64,000 nucleotides of DNA. Source: Streptomyces xinghaiensis S187 (GTDB lineage: Bacteria; Actinomycetota; Actinomycetes; Streptomycetales; Streptomycetaceae). A program made the position numbers and the translations under genes. Within the stretch, counting starts at the first letter, position 1. Each line of letters opens with the position of its first letter. Below, in pieces: positions 42,678-50,801 of the stretch. Location: NCBI RefSeq assembly GCF_000220705.2, contig NZ_CP023202.1:4680501-4744500 (forward strand), read 5' to 3'. The notes below the pieces were generated by a model that worked only from the letters and a program-made list of their open reading frames with translations, had not been told where the DNA came from and did not search any database.

Positions 42678-43375
42678 CCGCCCGCCGGCCGGGCGGCGGC
42701 CACCACCGCCGGGATCGCCCCGTGCTCGACCGCTTTGCGCACCGCCTCGGTACGGCAGGCGGCGTCCAGCTTGGCGTAGACGTTGGACAGATGCCGTTTC
42801 ACCGTGCTCTCCGTGATGACCAGCCGGTCGGCGATCTGCGAGTTGCGCAGGCCGCGGGCGACGAGGCCGATGATCTCCCGCTCCCGTGAGGTGAGGAGCT
42901 GCGGTGTCTGCTCCCGCAGCCAGACGAGGGTGTGCTGCGGCACCGACAGCACGATCCGGTCGTCGCCGCGGACGATGCCGCGGATCGTCCCGGCCAGCTC
43001 CTGCGGCGTCGCGTGCCGGGGGATGGCGGCCTGGACCCCCGCCGTCAGCGCGCGCCTGACCGTGAGCGGATCGTCCGCGGCGAGCAGGGCGACGACACGG
43101 GTTCCGCGGGCGGCGGTCCGCAGCCGGGCGAGATCCCGCAGGACCTCCGCGGCGGCGTGCTCGACGCCGATGAGGAGGACGTCGGGCCGGAGCGCACCGG
43201 TGTCCGCGTGCATCTCGCGCAGCGTCGCCGTGTGGGCCACGACCGAGAAGGTGTCGTCGGCCGAGAGGAAGTGCACCAGCCCCGCTCGGAAGAAGGTGCT
43301 GGCGTCCACGACGGCGACGCTGATGACGGGTTCGCGGGACAGGCCGGCGTTCGCGTCGCTTCGCTGGTACGGCAT
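42659..43375 (-). CDS. flG: LuxR-type regulator with degenerate receiver domain (FlG-like)
   Basis: A 238-residue protein. The N-terminal receiver-like domain (ISVAVVDASTFFRAGLVHFL...) has Gly where the phosphorylated Asp should be (RPDVLLIGVEH), so it is probably phosphorylation-independent. The C-terminal LuxR helix-turn-helix is intact (LLTSREREIIGLVARGLRNS, VKRHLSNVYAKLD). ATG at 43375 overlaps the antiporter stop (TGATG), so the two are coupled. Position next to the antiporter and SAH hydrolase matches flG of S. cattleya. It likely controls the fluorometabolite genes. Confidence 0.85.
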   Translation of the reverse strand: MPYQRSDANAGLSREPVISVAVVDASTFFRAGLVHFLSADDTFSVVAHTATLREMHADTGALRPDVLLIGVEHAAAEVLRDLARLRTAARGTRVVALLAADDPLTVRRALTAGVQAAIPRHATPQELAGTIRGIVRGDDRIVLSVPQHTLVWLREQTPQLLTSREREIIGLVARGLRNSQIADRLVITESTVKRHLSNVYAKLDAACRTEAVRKAVEHGAIPAVVAAARPAGGYEAAG

Positions 43376-44736
43376 CAAGGGGTCACTGCCTTCCGGTCGC
43401 TGCCGCCGTCCATACGTCCCGCCGCCTCGGCGGCGTCGGGGTCCTCGGGGTCCTCGGAGAGGAGCGGGTCGCCGCGGTCCACGACTCTGGAGAGCCACAT
43501 CCCGGCCATCTGGCTGGTGACGATCGACAGGACCACCAGTGAGGTGAAGAACCCCTCGCTGACGATGCCCGCGCTGAAGGTGACCGACGCCAGGACGATG
43601 CCGGGCCCGCCGCGGGCGTTCATCGCCGCCGCGATGTTGGCGGCCGATCCGCGGCTCTGGCCGGCCAGCCTCGCTCCGAGCCAGACGCTGGAGAACTTGA
43701 CCGCGCAGGCGACCGCCAGGAACCAGAGGAAGAACAGGACGTCGAAGTGGCGGATCAGATCCAGCTGCAGTCCGACGACGGCGAAGTAGACGGGGATGAA
43801 GAAGCTGAGAGAGATCTTCCGCAGGGTCTCCCGGGCCTGCTCCCCGCGGGCCGTACCGGCATCGCAGATGCCGGCCGTGAGGGCCCCGAAGATCGGGTCC
43901 AGGCCCAGGCCGATGCAGACCAGGCACAGCGAGAAGACGAAGACCATCAGATACGCGGTGGGGCTGCGGTGCGCCAGGACGTTCCAGCGGAGCCGGGCGG
44001 CGGCCGTGAAGTACGTCCGTCCGTACCGGAGATGGACGAGGAGGAACGCGATGGGGGCCGCGGTGAAGTACAGGGCGCTCCAGACGACCGGCCCGCCGGC
44101 GAAGAACATGCCGAGCCCGTAGGCGTCACCGGACATGGCGCCGGCCATCCCCAGGACGATGGCGAGGACCACGTACAGCAGGACGTCCTCGAGCACGGCC
44201 ACGGTGAGGACGATCCGGGCGAACCGCGTTCCCAGGATGCCGAGGTCCAGCATGATCCTGGAGATCACCGGGATGCTGGTGAGCGCGATGGCCATGCCGA
44301 ACACGAGGACCAGTGTGGCGTCGGAGCCATGGGGTCCGGTCAGCTCCCCGAGATCGAAGGAGGCGGCGATCGCGAGTCCGGCGGCGAAGGGAATCAGGAG
44401 TCCGGAGAGCGATACGGCGGTGATCGTCCGGCGCTCCGTACTCGTCACATGGCCGTGCAGTTCGGTGCCCGCCAGATAGATGAGCAGCAGCAGCCCGAGC
44501 TGGTAGATGGCGCCGATCGCGGAGGCGGCCGGGCCCTCCGCGGGAATGAGCTGCCGCTGCAACTCCGGGGAGAAATTGCCGAGAACGGTCGGCCCCAGCA
44601 GAAGCCCTCCCAGTATCTCGCCGATGACGGGCGGCTGTCTCACCGCTTTGAACAGGTAGGCAACGCAGTGGGCGACGATCAGCAGGAGAATGAGGGCGAT
44701 CAGGGTCTGCGCGACTTCATGGGTAGCCAGGGACAT
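43375..44736 (-). CDS. flH: CPA2-family Na+/H+ antiporter-like protein (FlH-like)
   Basis: A 453-residue membrane protein with about 12 helices in the cation:proton antiporter-2 fold: AVRQPPVIGEILGGLLLGPTVLG, YLAGTELHGHVTS, LVFGMAIALTSIPVISRIMLDLG and SFFIPVYFAVVGLQLDLI. ATG at 44736 follows GGAGGG at six bases; longer in-frame starts lack one. It diverges from the SAH hydrolase gene and is coupled to flG. S. cattleya has the same gene order. It may expel sodium or protons, or help fluoride movement; which ion is unknown. Confidence 0.88.
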   Translation of the reverse strand: MSLATHEVAQTLIALILLLIVAHCVAYLFKAVRQPPVIGEILGGLLLGPTVLGNFSPELQRQLIPAEGPAASAIGAIYQLGLLLLIYLAGTELHGHVTSTERRTITAVSLSGLLIPFAAGLAIAASFDLGELTGPHGSDATLVLVFGMAIALTSIPVISRIMLDLGILGTRFARIVLTVAVLEDVLLYVVLAIVLGMAGAMSGDAYGLGMFFAGGPVVWSALYFTAAPIAFLLVHLRYGRTYFTAAARLRWNVLAHRSPTAYLMVFVFSLCLVCIGLGLDPIFGALTAGICDAGTARGEQARETLRKISLSFFIPVYFAVVGLQLDLIRHFDVLFFLWFLAVACAVKFSSVWLGARLAGQSRGSAANIAAAMNARGGPGIVLASVTFSAGIVSEGFFTSLVVLSIVTSQMAGMWLSRVVDRGDPLLSEDPEDPDAAEAAGRMDGGSDRKAVTP

Positions 44737-44996
44737 CCGAAACCCTCCGTTGCCGTCTGCAGTTATCCGACCTCTTGATACCTGTGACAGCGCGCCGCTG
44801 TCCACGGGACTGCGGAATTTCAACCGCTCTGCGGTCGGCCTGAACCTTTCGTATTAGTTCGGGCGGCGGAGGCGGAGGAATGCTCCGACCGAAGGTGGAG
44901 GCGTAATTCAACAACAGGACGGATGACACCGTCCGGTGGCCCGCCCAGACTTGTCTGCGACTCTTCTCCGATATGACGTGGTGATGGGGTGCGGCT
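44737..44996. promoter_or_regulatory. flH/flI divergent promoter region
   Basis: 260 bp between divergent antiporter and SAH hydrolase genes, so it should contain both promoters. I looked for an SAH or fluoride riboswitch signature and did not recognise one. A purine-rich patch (GGCGGCGGAGGCGGAGGAA near 44862) is the most visible feature. Confidence 0.4.
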
Positions 44997-46460
44997 GTGA
45001 CGAATATTTCTCAGGAACCGGCGCCGGAGGTTCCGGATTTCCGGGTCGCGGATCTTTCGCTGGCCGAATTCGGGCGCCGTGAGATCCGTATGGCGGAGCA
45101 CGAGATGCCCGGTCTGATGGCGTTGCGTCGGCAGTACGCCGGCAGCCGGCCGCTCCAGGGCGCCCGCATCACCGGCTCCCTGCACATGACCGTGCAGACC
45201 GCGGTGCTGGTGGAGACGTTGCGGGCGCTCGGCGCCCGGGTGCGCTGGGCGAGCTGCAACATCTTCTCCACCCAGGATCACGCGGCGGCCGCCGTCGTGG
45301 CCGGCCCGGACGGCACCCCCGAAGAGCCGCGCGGCGTACCGGTTTTCGCCTGGAAGGGGGAAACGCTGGAGGAGTACTGGTGGTGCACCGAGCAGGCGCT
45401 GACCTGGCCCGAGGGCGGCCCCGATCTGATCGTCGACGACGGGGGAGACGCCACGCTCCTGGTCCACCGTGGGGTGGAGTACGAAAAGAGGGGAGCCGTC
45501 CCGCCACCGTCCTCGGCGGCCTCGCAGGAGGAGGCCGTGATCCTCGAACTGCTCGGCCGGAGCCTGGCCGGGAACCCGCACCGCTGGACGGCCGCCGCCC
45601 GTGACCTCCGGGGCGTGTCCGAGGAGACGACCACCGGTGTCCTGCGGCTGCAGGAGATGCAGCGCGAGGGCCGGCTCCTCTTCCCCGCGATCAATGTCAA
45701 CGACTCGGTGACCAAGTCGAAGTTCGACAACCGCTACGGCTGCCGCCATTCCCTCATCGACGGCATCAAACGCGGTACCGATGTGCTCATCGGCGGCAAG
45801 ACGGCGGTCGTCTGCGGATACGGGGACGTGGGCAAGGGCTGTGCGGAGGCGCTGCGCGGCCAGGGCGCGCGGGTGACGGTCACCGAAGTCGACCCGATCT
45901 GTGCGCTCCAGGCGGCCATGGACGGCTATGCCGTGGCCACGCTGGAGGAGATGCTCCCGACCGCCGACATCTTCGTCACCGCCACGGGCAACCGGGACAT
46001 CATCCTGGCCGAGCACATGGCGCGGATGAAGCACCAGGCCGTGGTGGGGAACATCGGGCACTTCGACAACGAGGTCGACATGGCCGGACTGGAGGCGTAC
46101 CCCGGTGTCCGGCGGCTGCCGGTCAAGCCGCAGGTGGATCTGTGGGCCTTCCCCGACGGACACGCGGTCATCGTGCTGAGCGAGGGACGGCTGCTCAACC
46201 TCGGCAACGCCACCGGACACCCCAGTTTCGTCATGTCGACCAGCTTCGCCAACCAGGTCATCGCGCAGCTCGAACTCTTCACCCGGGCCGAGGAGTACCC
46301 CCTGGGTGTGCACCGCCTGCCCAAGCACCTCGACGAACAGGTGGCACGGCTCCATCTGGCGGCGCTCAACGTCCGGCTGACCCGGCTCACCCCGGTGCAG
46401 GCCGAGTATCTCGGGGTGTCCGTCGAGGGCCCGTACAAACCGGAGCACTACCGCTACTGA
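44997..46460 (+). CDS. ahcY: S-adenosylhomocysteine hydrolase (FlI-like)
   Basis: A 487-residue NAD-dependent SAH hydrolase producing adenosine and homocysteine. It has LHMTVQTAVLVETLRALGA, FAWKGETLEEYWWCTEQAL, INVNDSVTKSKFDNRYGCRHSL, the NAD motif VVCGYGDVGKGCAEAL, GHPSFVMSTSF and the terminal PEHYRY. SAH strongly inhibits fluorinase, so this enzyme should keep flux open; the S. cattleya cluster has the same gene (flI). GTG start at 44997. It begins a co-directional run through mtnA. Confidence 0.96.
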   Translation: MTNISQEPAPEVPDFRVADLSLAEFGRREIRMAEHEMPGLMALRRQYAGSRPLQGARITGSLHMTVQTAVLVETLRALGARVRWASCNIFSTQDHAAAAVVAGPDGTPEEPRGVPVFAWKGETLEEYWWCTEQALTWPEGGPDLIVDDGGDATLLVHRGVEYEKRGAVPPPSSAASQEEAVILELLGRSLAGNPHRWTAAARDLRGVSEETTTGVLRLQEMQREGRLLFPAINVNDSVTKSKFDNRYGCRHSLIDGIKRGTDVLIGGKTAVVCGYGDVGKGCAEALRGQGARVTVTEVDPICALQAAMDGYAVATLEEMLPTADIFVTATGNRDIILAEHMARMKHQAVVGNIGHFDNEVDMAGLEAYPGVRRLPVKPQVDLWAFPDGHAVIVLSEGRLLNLGNATGHPSFVMSTSFANQVIAQLELFTRAEEYPLGVHRLPKHLDEQVARLHLAALNVRLTRLTPVQAEYLGVSVEGPYKPEHYRY

Positions 46461-46505
46461 CCCGCCGGCGACCCGCCGGACGGCAACCCGAGGGAGAGAA
46501 GGCCC

Positions 46506-47048
46506 ATGGACCGTGGCAGCCTCGGCTCAACGGACGCGCTGCTGCAAGCGATAGTGGACGTTCCCGGATACCCCCGGCCGGGAATCGTCTTCAAGGACAT
46601 CACCCCGCTGCTCGCCGACCACGACGTCTCCGGCCGGCTGGTGGCCGCCATGGGGGAGCCCTTCCGGGGGAAGGCGGACAAGGTCGCGGGTATCGAGGCG
46701 CGGGGATTCATCCTGGCGGCGCCGCTGGCACACCTGCTCGGCGTGGGCTTCGTCCCGCTGCGGAAGGCCGGCAAGCTGCCACGGGCCACCTTCGCCGAAG
46801 GCTACGACCTGGAATACGGACGAGCGACGCTGGAAGTGCACCGTGACGCCTTCGAGCCGGGGGAGCGCGTCCTGGTCGTCGACGACGTCCTCGCCACCGG
46901 GGGGACCGCCGCTGCGGCGCTGCGCCTGGTGGCCCGGGCGAACGGTGTGCCGGTGGGCTTCACCGCGCTGCTCGACCTCGGACTGGTGGCGGTCCGGGAG
47001 AAGCTCGGGGGAACCCCGCTCCACATCCTCCACACCGTGGCCTCCTGA
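46506..47048 (+). CDS. apt: Adenine phosphoribosyltransferase
   Basis: A 180-residue type I phosphoribosyltransferase: VPGYPRPGIVFKDITPLLAD at the start, VAGIEARGFILAAPLAHLLG, and the PRPP loop VLVVDDVLATGGTAAAAL. It turns adenine plus PRPP into AMP. In this cluster the adenine comes from the FlB phosphorylase step, so salvage both recycles the base and pulls the reversible phosphorolysis forward. ATG follows GGGAGAGAAGG, 45 bp after the SAH hydrolase gene. Confidence 0.95.
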   Translation: MDRGSLGSTDALLQAIVDVPGYPRPGIVFKDITPLLADHDVSGRLVAAMGEPFRGKADKVAGIEARGFILAAPLAHLLGVGFVPLRKAGKLPRATFAEGYDLEYGRATLEVHRDAFEPGERVLVVDDVLATGGTAAAALRLVARANGVPVGFTALLDLGLVAVREKLGGTPLHILHTVAS

Positions 47049-47100
47049 TCCGGTGCCGGCCGAGCCCGCTCGGCGGTGTGCCGCCCGCGACGGCCGGGCG

Positions 47101-47400
47101 ATGCAGCGCCTGACGATCTTCATCAGAAGCACCGACGTCTCCGGACGCTCCCCGCTCGACTCGGCGATCATCCGGTGCGCCCGGCAGAGCGGTCTGCGCG
47201 GGATGACCGTGATCCCTTGTGTCGAAGGCTTCGGCAGAGCCCGGACCGTGCGACGGCCGCGGTGGTTCACGGTGGTGCAGGACCACCCGTTGATGCTGGT
47301 GGCCGTCGACACCGCCGACCGCATCGCCGGGTTCCGGACCGCCCTGGACCGGATCGCCCCGGGCAGTCTCGTCGTGGTGGACGAAGTGACGGCCGTCTGA
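47101..47400 (+). CDS. DUF190 family (PII-like) protein, second copy
   Basis: A 99-residue DUF190 protein: RLTIFIRSTDVSGRSPLDSA, VEGFGRAR, FTVVQDHPLMLVAVDTADRI and PGSLVVVDEV. It shares VEGFGR and SLVVxDEV with the copy at 38280. It sits between the adenine phosphoribosyltransferase and SAM synthetase genes in the same transcription direction. A regulatory role tied to fluoride or nucleotide level is plausible but unproven. No clear ribosome-binding site precedes the ATG. Confidence 0.85.
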   Translation: MQRLTIFIRSTDVSGRSPLDSAIIRCARQSGLRGMTVIPCVEGFGRARTVRRPRWFTVVQDHPLMLVAVDTADRIAGFRTALDRIAPGSLVVVDEVTAV

Positions 47401-47505
47401 GACCCCGCCCGGCGCGGCCGCACGGCGCGCCGGCACCCCCCCACTCCACCCCAGCCCCGGCCGGCCCCGGAGACCGGCTCCCTGCCCTCAGGAGAGGACG
47501 CGCCC

Positions 47506-48699
47506 ATGTCCCGTGCCCAGACATACACCTCGGAATCCGTCACCGAAGGCCACCCCGACAAGGTCGCCGACCAGATATCCGACGCCCTGCTCGACGAGAT
47601 CCTGCGGATCGACCCCGCGGCGCGCTGCGCCTGCGAAACCCTCGTCACCACCGGACTCGTGGTGGTGGCCGGGGAGCTGGGCACCACCGCCCGGATCGAT
47701 GTGCCCGACGTCGTGCGGGCGGTCCTGCGCGACATCGGGTACGACAGCGCCCGCCAGGGCTTCGACGGCAACAGCTGCGGCATCATCGTCACGCTCGACC
47801 GGCAGTCCCCCGACATCGCACGGGGTCTCGACTCCTCGTGGGAGAGCCGCACCGCCAGGGGAGATATCGTCCCGCTGGACCGCCAGGGCGCCGGCGACCA
47901 GGGCATGATGGTCGGCTACGCCTGCGACGAGACCCCGGAGCTCATGCCGCTGCCCATCTCCCTGGCACACCGGCTGGCCCGGCGCCTCAGCGAGGTGCGC
48001 AGGACGGGCGTGCTGCCGTATCTGCGGCCCGACGGCAAGACGCAGGTGACCGTGGATTACGAGAACGGGCGCCCGGCCCGGGTGTCCACGATCGTGGTGT
48101 CCGCCCAGCACACCCCCGACGTCGACGTGGAACGCGTCCTGGCACCGGAGATCCGTGCGCAGGTGATCGAGCCCTGCCTGACCGGGGAGCGGGCGGAGGA
48201 CCGGCCCGTCGTCCTGGTGAACCCGACCGGGCGTTTCGAGAGCGGCGGACCGGTGGCGGACGTCGGGCTCACGGGCCGCAAGGTCATCGTGGACACCTAC
48301 GGGAGCATGGCGCGGCACGGCGGCGGGGCCTTCAGCGGCAAGGACCCCTCGAAGGTGGACCGGTCGGCCGCGTACGCCGCGCGCTGGGCCGCCAAGAACG
48401 TCATCGCGGCCGGGCTCGCGGAACGCTGCGAGGTCCATCTGAGCTACGCGATCGGCGTGGCACGGCCGGTGGGTGTGCACGTGGAGACCTTCGGCACCGA
48501 CCGGGTGGATCCCGTGCGCCTGGCCAAGGTCGTGCCGGACTTCTTCGATCTGAGGCCCGCGGCGATCGTACGGGACCTGCGGCTCAACCGTCCCGTCTTC
48601 CGGGCGACCGCGGCCTACGGCCACTTCGGCCGGGAGGAGCCGGGCTTCACCTGGGAGGAGCGGTCGCGGGCGGCGGAGCTCGCGGCGGCGCTGGCATGA
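47506..48699 (+). CDS. metK: S-adenosylmethionine synthetase
   Basis: A 397-residue MetK that makes SAM, the fluorinase substrate, from methionine and ATP. It has YTSESVTEGHPDKVADQISD near the start, GAGDQGMMVGYACDETPE, KTQVTVDYENG and GGGAFSGKDPSKVDRSAAYAAR. The methionine released by fluorinase can return through it. AGGAGAGGA precedes the ATG. Its stop overlaps the mtnA start (ATGA). It is probably a pathway-dedicated second copy, since a housekeeping metK is expected elsewhere. Confidence 0.96.
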   Translation: MSRAQTYTSESVTEGHPDKVADQISDALLDEILRIDPAARCACETLVTTGLVVVAGELGTTARIDVPDVVRAVLRDIGYDSARQGFDGNSCGIIVTLDRQSPDIARGLDSSWESRTARGDIVPLDRQGAGDQGMMVGYACDETPELMPLPISLAHRLARRLSEVRRTGVLPYLRPDGKTQVTVDYENGRPARVSTIVVSAQHTPDVDVERVLAPEIRAQVIEPCLTGERAEDRPVVLVNPTGRFESGGPVADVGLTGRKVIVDTYGSMARHGGGAFSGKDPSKVDRSAAYAARWAAKNVIAAGLAERCEVHLSYAIGVARPVGVHVETFGTDRVDPVRLAKVVPDFFDLRPAAIVRDLRLNRPVFRATAAYGHFGREEPGFTWEERSRAAELAAALA

Positions 48700-49778
48700 G
48701 CGGGGCGGCCGGCGCGGGCGGGGCGGCCCACCCTCCCGGAACCCCGCCGGTGATCGGCTGGCGCGGGGACGCCGTGGTGGCGCTGGACCAGACGCGGCTG
48801 CCGCACGAGGTCACCACGCTCACCCTCGCCACGGTCGACGAACTGGTGGACGCCATCCGCGGACTGGCGGTGCGCGGGGCCCCCGTCCTGGGGGCCGCCG
48901 GTGCCCTGGGCACCGCCCTGGCGGTCCACCGGGCGGAACAACACGGCTGGACCGCGTCCCGGCTCGCCGGCCAGCTCGACCGGATCCGTGAGGCCCGGCC
49001 GACCGCCGCCGATCTGGCCGCCGGCGTGACCGCCATGGAGCCGGTCGTCCACCGCGGCGCCCGGGCCGTCGAGGCCGCGGCCCGGTCCTACACCGAACGC
49101 ATCGCGGCGGCCGGCCGGCGCATCGCCGAACGGGGGGCCGACTACCTGGCCGGCCTCTGCCGGAGCGGGACGCTGAGCCTCCACACCCACTGCAACACGG
49201 GGGCGCTGGCCGGGATCGAGTGGGGGACCGCGCTCGGGGTGGTGCGGGCTCTGCACACCCGGGGCCGGGTGCGGCAGGTCATCGTCGACGAAACCCGGCC
49301 GCTGCTCCAGGGCTCCCGGCTGACCTGCTGGGAACTGGAGCAGTGGGGTGTCGACTACCGGCTCGTCTGCGACGGCGCCGCACCGTACCTCCTCGCGCGC
49401 GGCGGGGTGGACGCGGTGGTGGTGGGCGCCGACCGGGTCGCCGCCAACGGCGACTTCGCGAACAAGATCGGCACGTTCGGGCTGGCTCTGGCGGCACGTC
49501 ACGCCGGAGTCCCCTTCGTCGTCGCGGCACCGGAGTCCACGCTCGACCCCGGCGTTCCGGACGGCGCGGCCATACCCGTCGAACAGCGTTCCGAACGGGA
49601 GGTCACCCATGTCGCGGACGTGTCCGTCGCGCCGGCCGGGGCCAGGGCCATCAACCCCGCCTTCGACGTCACCCCCGCCGAACTGGTGAGTGCCCTGGTC
49701 ACCGAACGGCGGCTGATCGTCGCCCCGTCCGGACCGGCGGCCGTGGTACCGGGGCGGGCGGACCCGCACCCGGTGTGA
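48696..49778 (+). CDS. mtnA: MtnA-type isomerase, probable 5-fluoro-5-deoxyribose-1-phosphate isomerase
   Basis: A 360-residue member of the methylthioribose-1-phosphate isomerase family. The catalytic Cys is in HTHCNTGALAG and the catalytic Asp in VVGADRVAANGDFANKIGT; VRGAPVLGAAGALG binds the sugar phosphate. In fluorometabolite pathways it turns the FlB product into 5-fluoro-5-deoxyribulose-1-phosphate. The start overlaps the metK stop. It is the last gene of the co-directional run. The short Gly/Ala-rich N-terminus and the tail are not conserved. Confidence 0.94.
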   Translation: MSGAAGAGGAAHPPGTPPVIGWRGDAVVALDQTRLPHEVTTLTLATVDELVDAIRGLAVRGAPVLGAAGALGTALAVHRAEQHGWTASRLAGQLDRIREARPTAADLAAGVTAMEPVVHRGARAVEAAARSYTERIAAAGRRIAERGADYLAGLCRSGTLSLHTHCNTGALAGIEWGTALGVVRALHTRGRVRQVIVDETRPLLQGSRLTCWELEQWGVDYRLVCDGAAPYLLARGGVDAVVVGADRVAANGDFANKIGTFGLALAARHAGVPFVVAAPESTLDPGVPDGAAIPVEQRSEREVTHVADVSVAPAGARAINPAFDVTPAELVSALVTERRLIVAPSGPAAVVPGRADPHPV

Positions 49779-50024
49779 GACGGGCCCCGCCGGGACGGAG
49801 GGCCTCCCCGGGGCCGTCGGAGGCCGTCGGAGGCCGTCCGGGGCGAGGCGCGGTGGGGGTGCGGGGTCCGGGGGCGGGTGCACCCGGCGCGCGGACACCG
49901 CCGCGTGCCGGGACCGCCCGGGGCTTCCGCCCGGGGGGTGCCCCGCTGCGGGCAGGGACGGGGCCGGGACAGGGCCGGGGAGCGGGGGAGCGCCTGCGGC
50001 GTCCGCCCGGCGCACCGGTCCCGG

Positions 50025-50801
50025 CTACTGCCCGCAGGGGGTGGGGACTCTGATGAGCCCGGTTCCGTAGGCTCTGGCGACCGCCTGGGACCGGTTGCGC
50101 AGTCCCAGCTTGGACAGCAGCCGCGACACATGGGACTTCACCGTGGCCTCCCCCAGTGAGAGGAAGTCGGCGATCTCTCCGTTGGACATCCCGGTGGCCA
50201 TCAGCCGCAGGACCTCCAGCTCCCGGGCCGTCAGAACGCTGAAGACGTCCGCGGACGCGGGCATGGTGACGGCCGACAGGTTCGCCCAGGGTTCCAGGGC
50301 GGCGATCATCCCGGGCGGCAGCACGGCATAGCCGGCCGCGACCGCGTGCACCGCGGCGACCATCTGGCGAGGGGGGTCACTTTTCGCCAGGAACGCGCGG
50401 GCGCCGGCCAGCAGGCCCCGCAGCGCCGTGGCCGAGTCCAGGGACTGTGCGAGGAACACCACGCAGGCCGTACGGTCCCCGGCGGTACTGGTGACCATTC
50501 TGCTCAGCCGCAGGCCCTCGCCGAACGGTACGTCGAGTTCGATGAAGAGCACGTCCGGCAAATACTCCCGGGCCAGGCGGACCGCCTCGTCCGCGTGCCC
50601 GGTCTCGGCGACCACTTGAATATGGGCATCCTCCTCCAGGATTTTCCGCAGGCCTTTTCGGATCAGAAGGTTGTGCGTGCACAACAAGACGGTGATCAAC
50701 CTTTTCCCCCACTGGTCCGGGACTCGGGCGTCCTCAGGGCGTGAACCGCGGGTGTGCGCATGCGGGCGCAGGCCTCCGAAGGGGATATGTTTCTGCTGCA
50801 T
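50025..50801 (-). CDS. LuxR-type orphan response regulator with atypical receiver
   Basis: About 258 residues from the ATG at 50801; TTG at 50699, right before ITVLLCTHN and after GGGGGAAAAGG, would give 224. The receiver-like domain lacks the acidic pocket (VLLCTHN instead of VLLVDD) and has Glu at the phosphoacceptor position (VLFIELDVPFG). The LuxR helix-turn-helix is intact (LTARELEVLRLMATGMSNGE, VKSHVSRLLSKLGLRNRSQA). It faces the fl run from the right and is probably the right-hand cluster regulator. Confidence 0.8.
   Translation of the reverse strand: MQQKHIPFGGLRPHAHTRGSRPEDARVPDQWGKRLITVLLCTHNLLIRKGLRKILEEDAHIQVVAETGHADEAVRLAREYLPDVLFIELDVPFGEGLRLSRMVTSTAGDRTACVVFLAQSLDSATALRGLLAGARAFLAKSDPPRQMVAAVHAVAAGYAVLPPGMIAALEPWANLSAVTMPASADVFSVLTARELEVLRLMATGMSNGEIADFLSLGEATVKSHVSRLLSKLGLRNRSQAVARAYGTGLIRVPTPCGQ

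Noticed and set aside
44737..44996. SAH riboswitch in front of the SAH hydrolase gene
   Set aside because: No recognisable conserved core. The purine-rich patch alone is not evidence.
49779..50024. Small genes after mtnA
   Set aside because: Frames here are Arg/Pro/Gly-rich with no ribosome-binding site; it looks like a GC-rich intergenic stretch.
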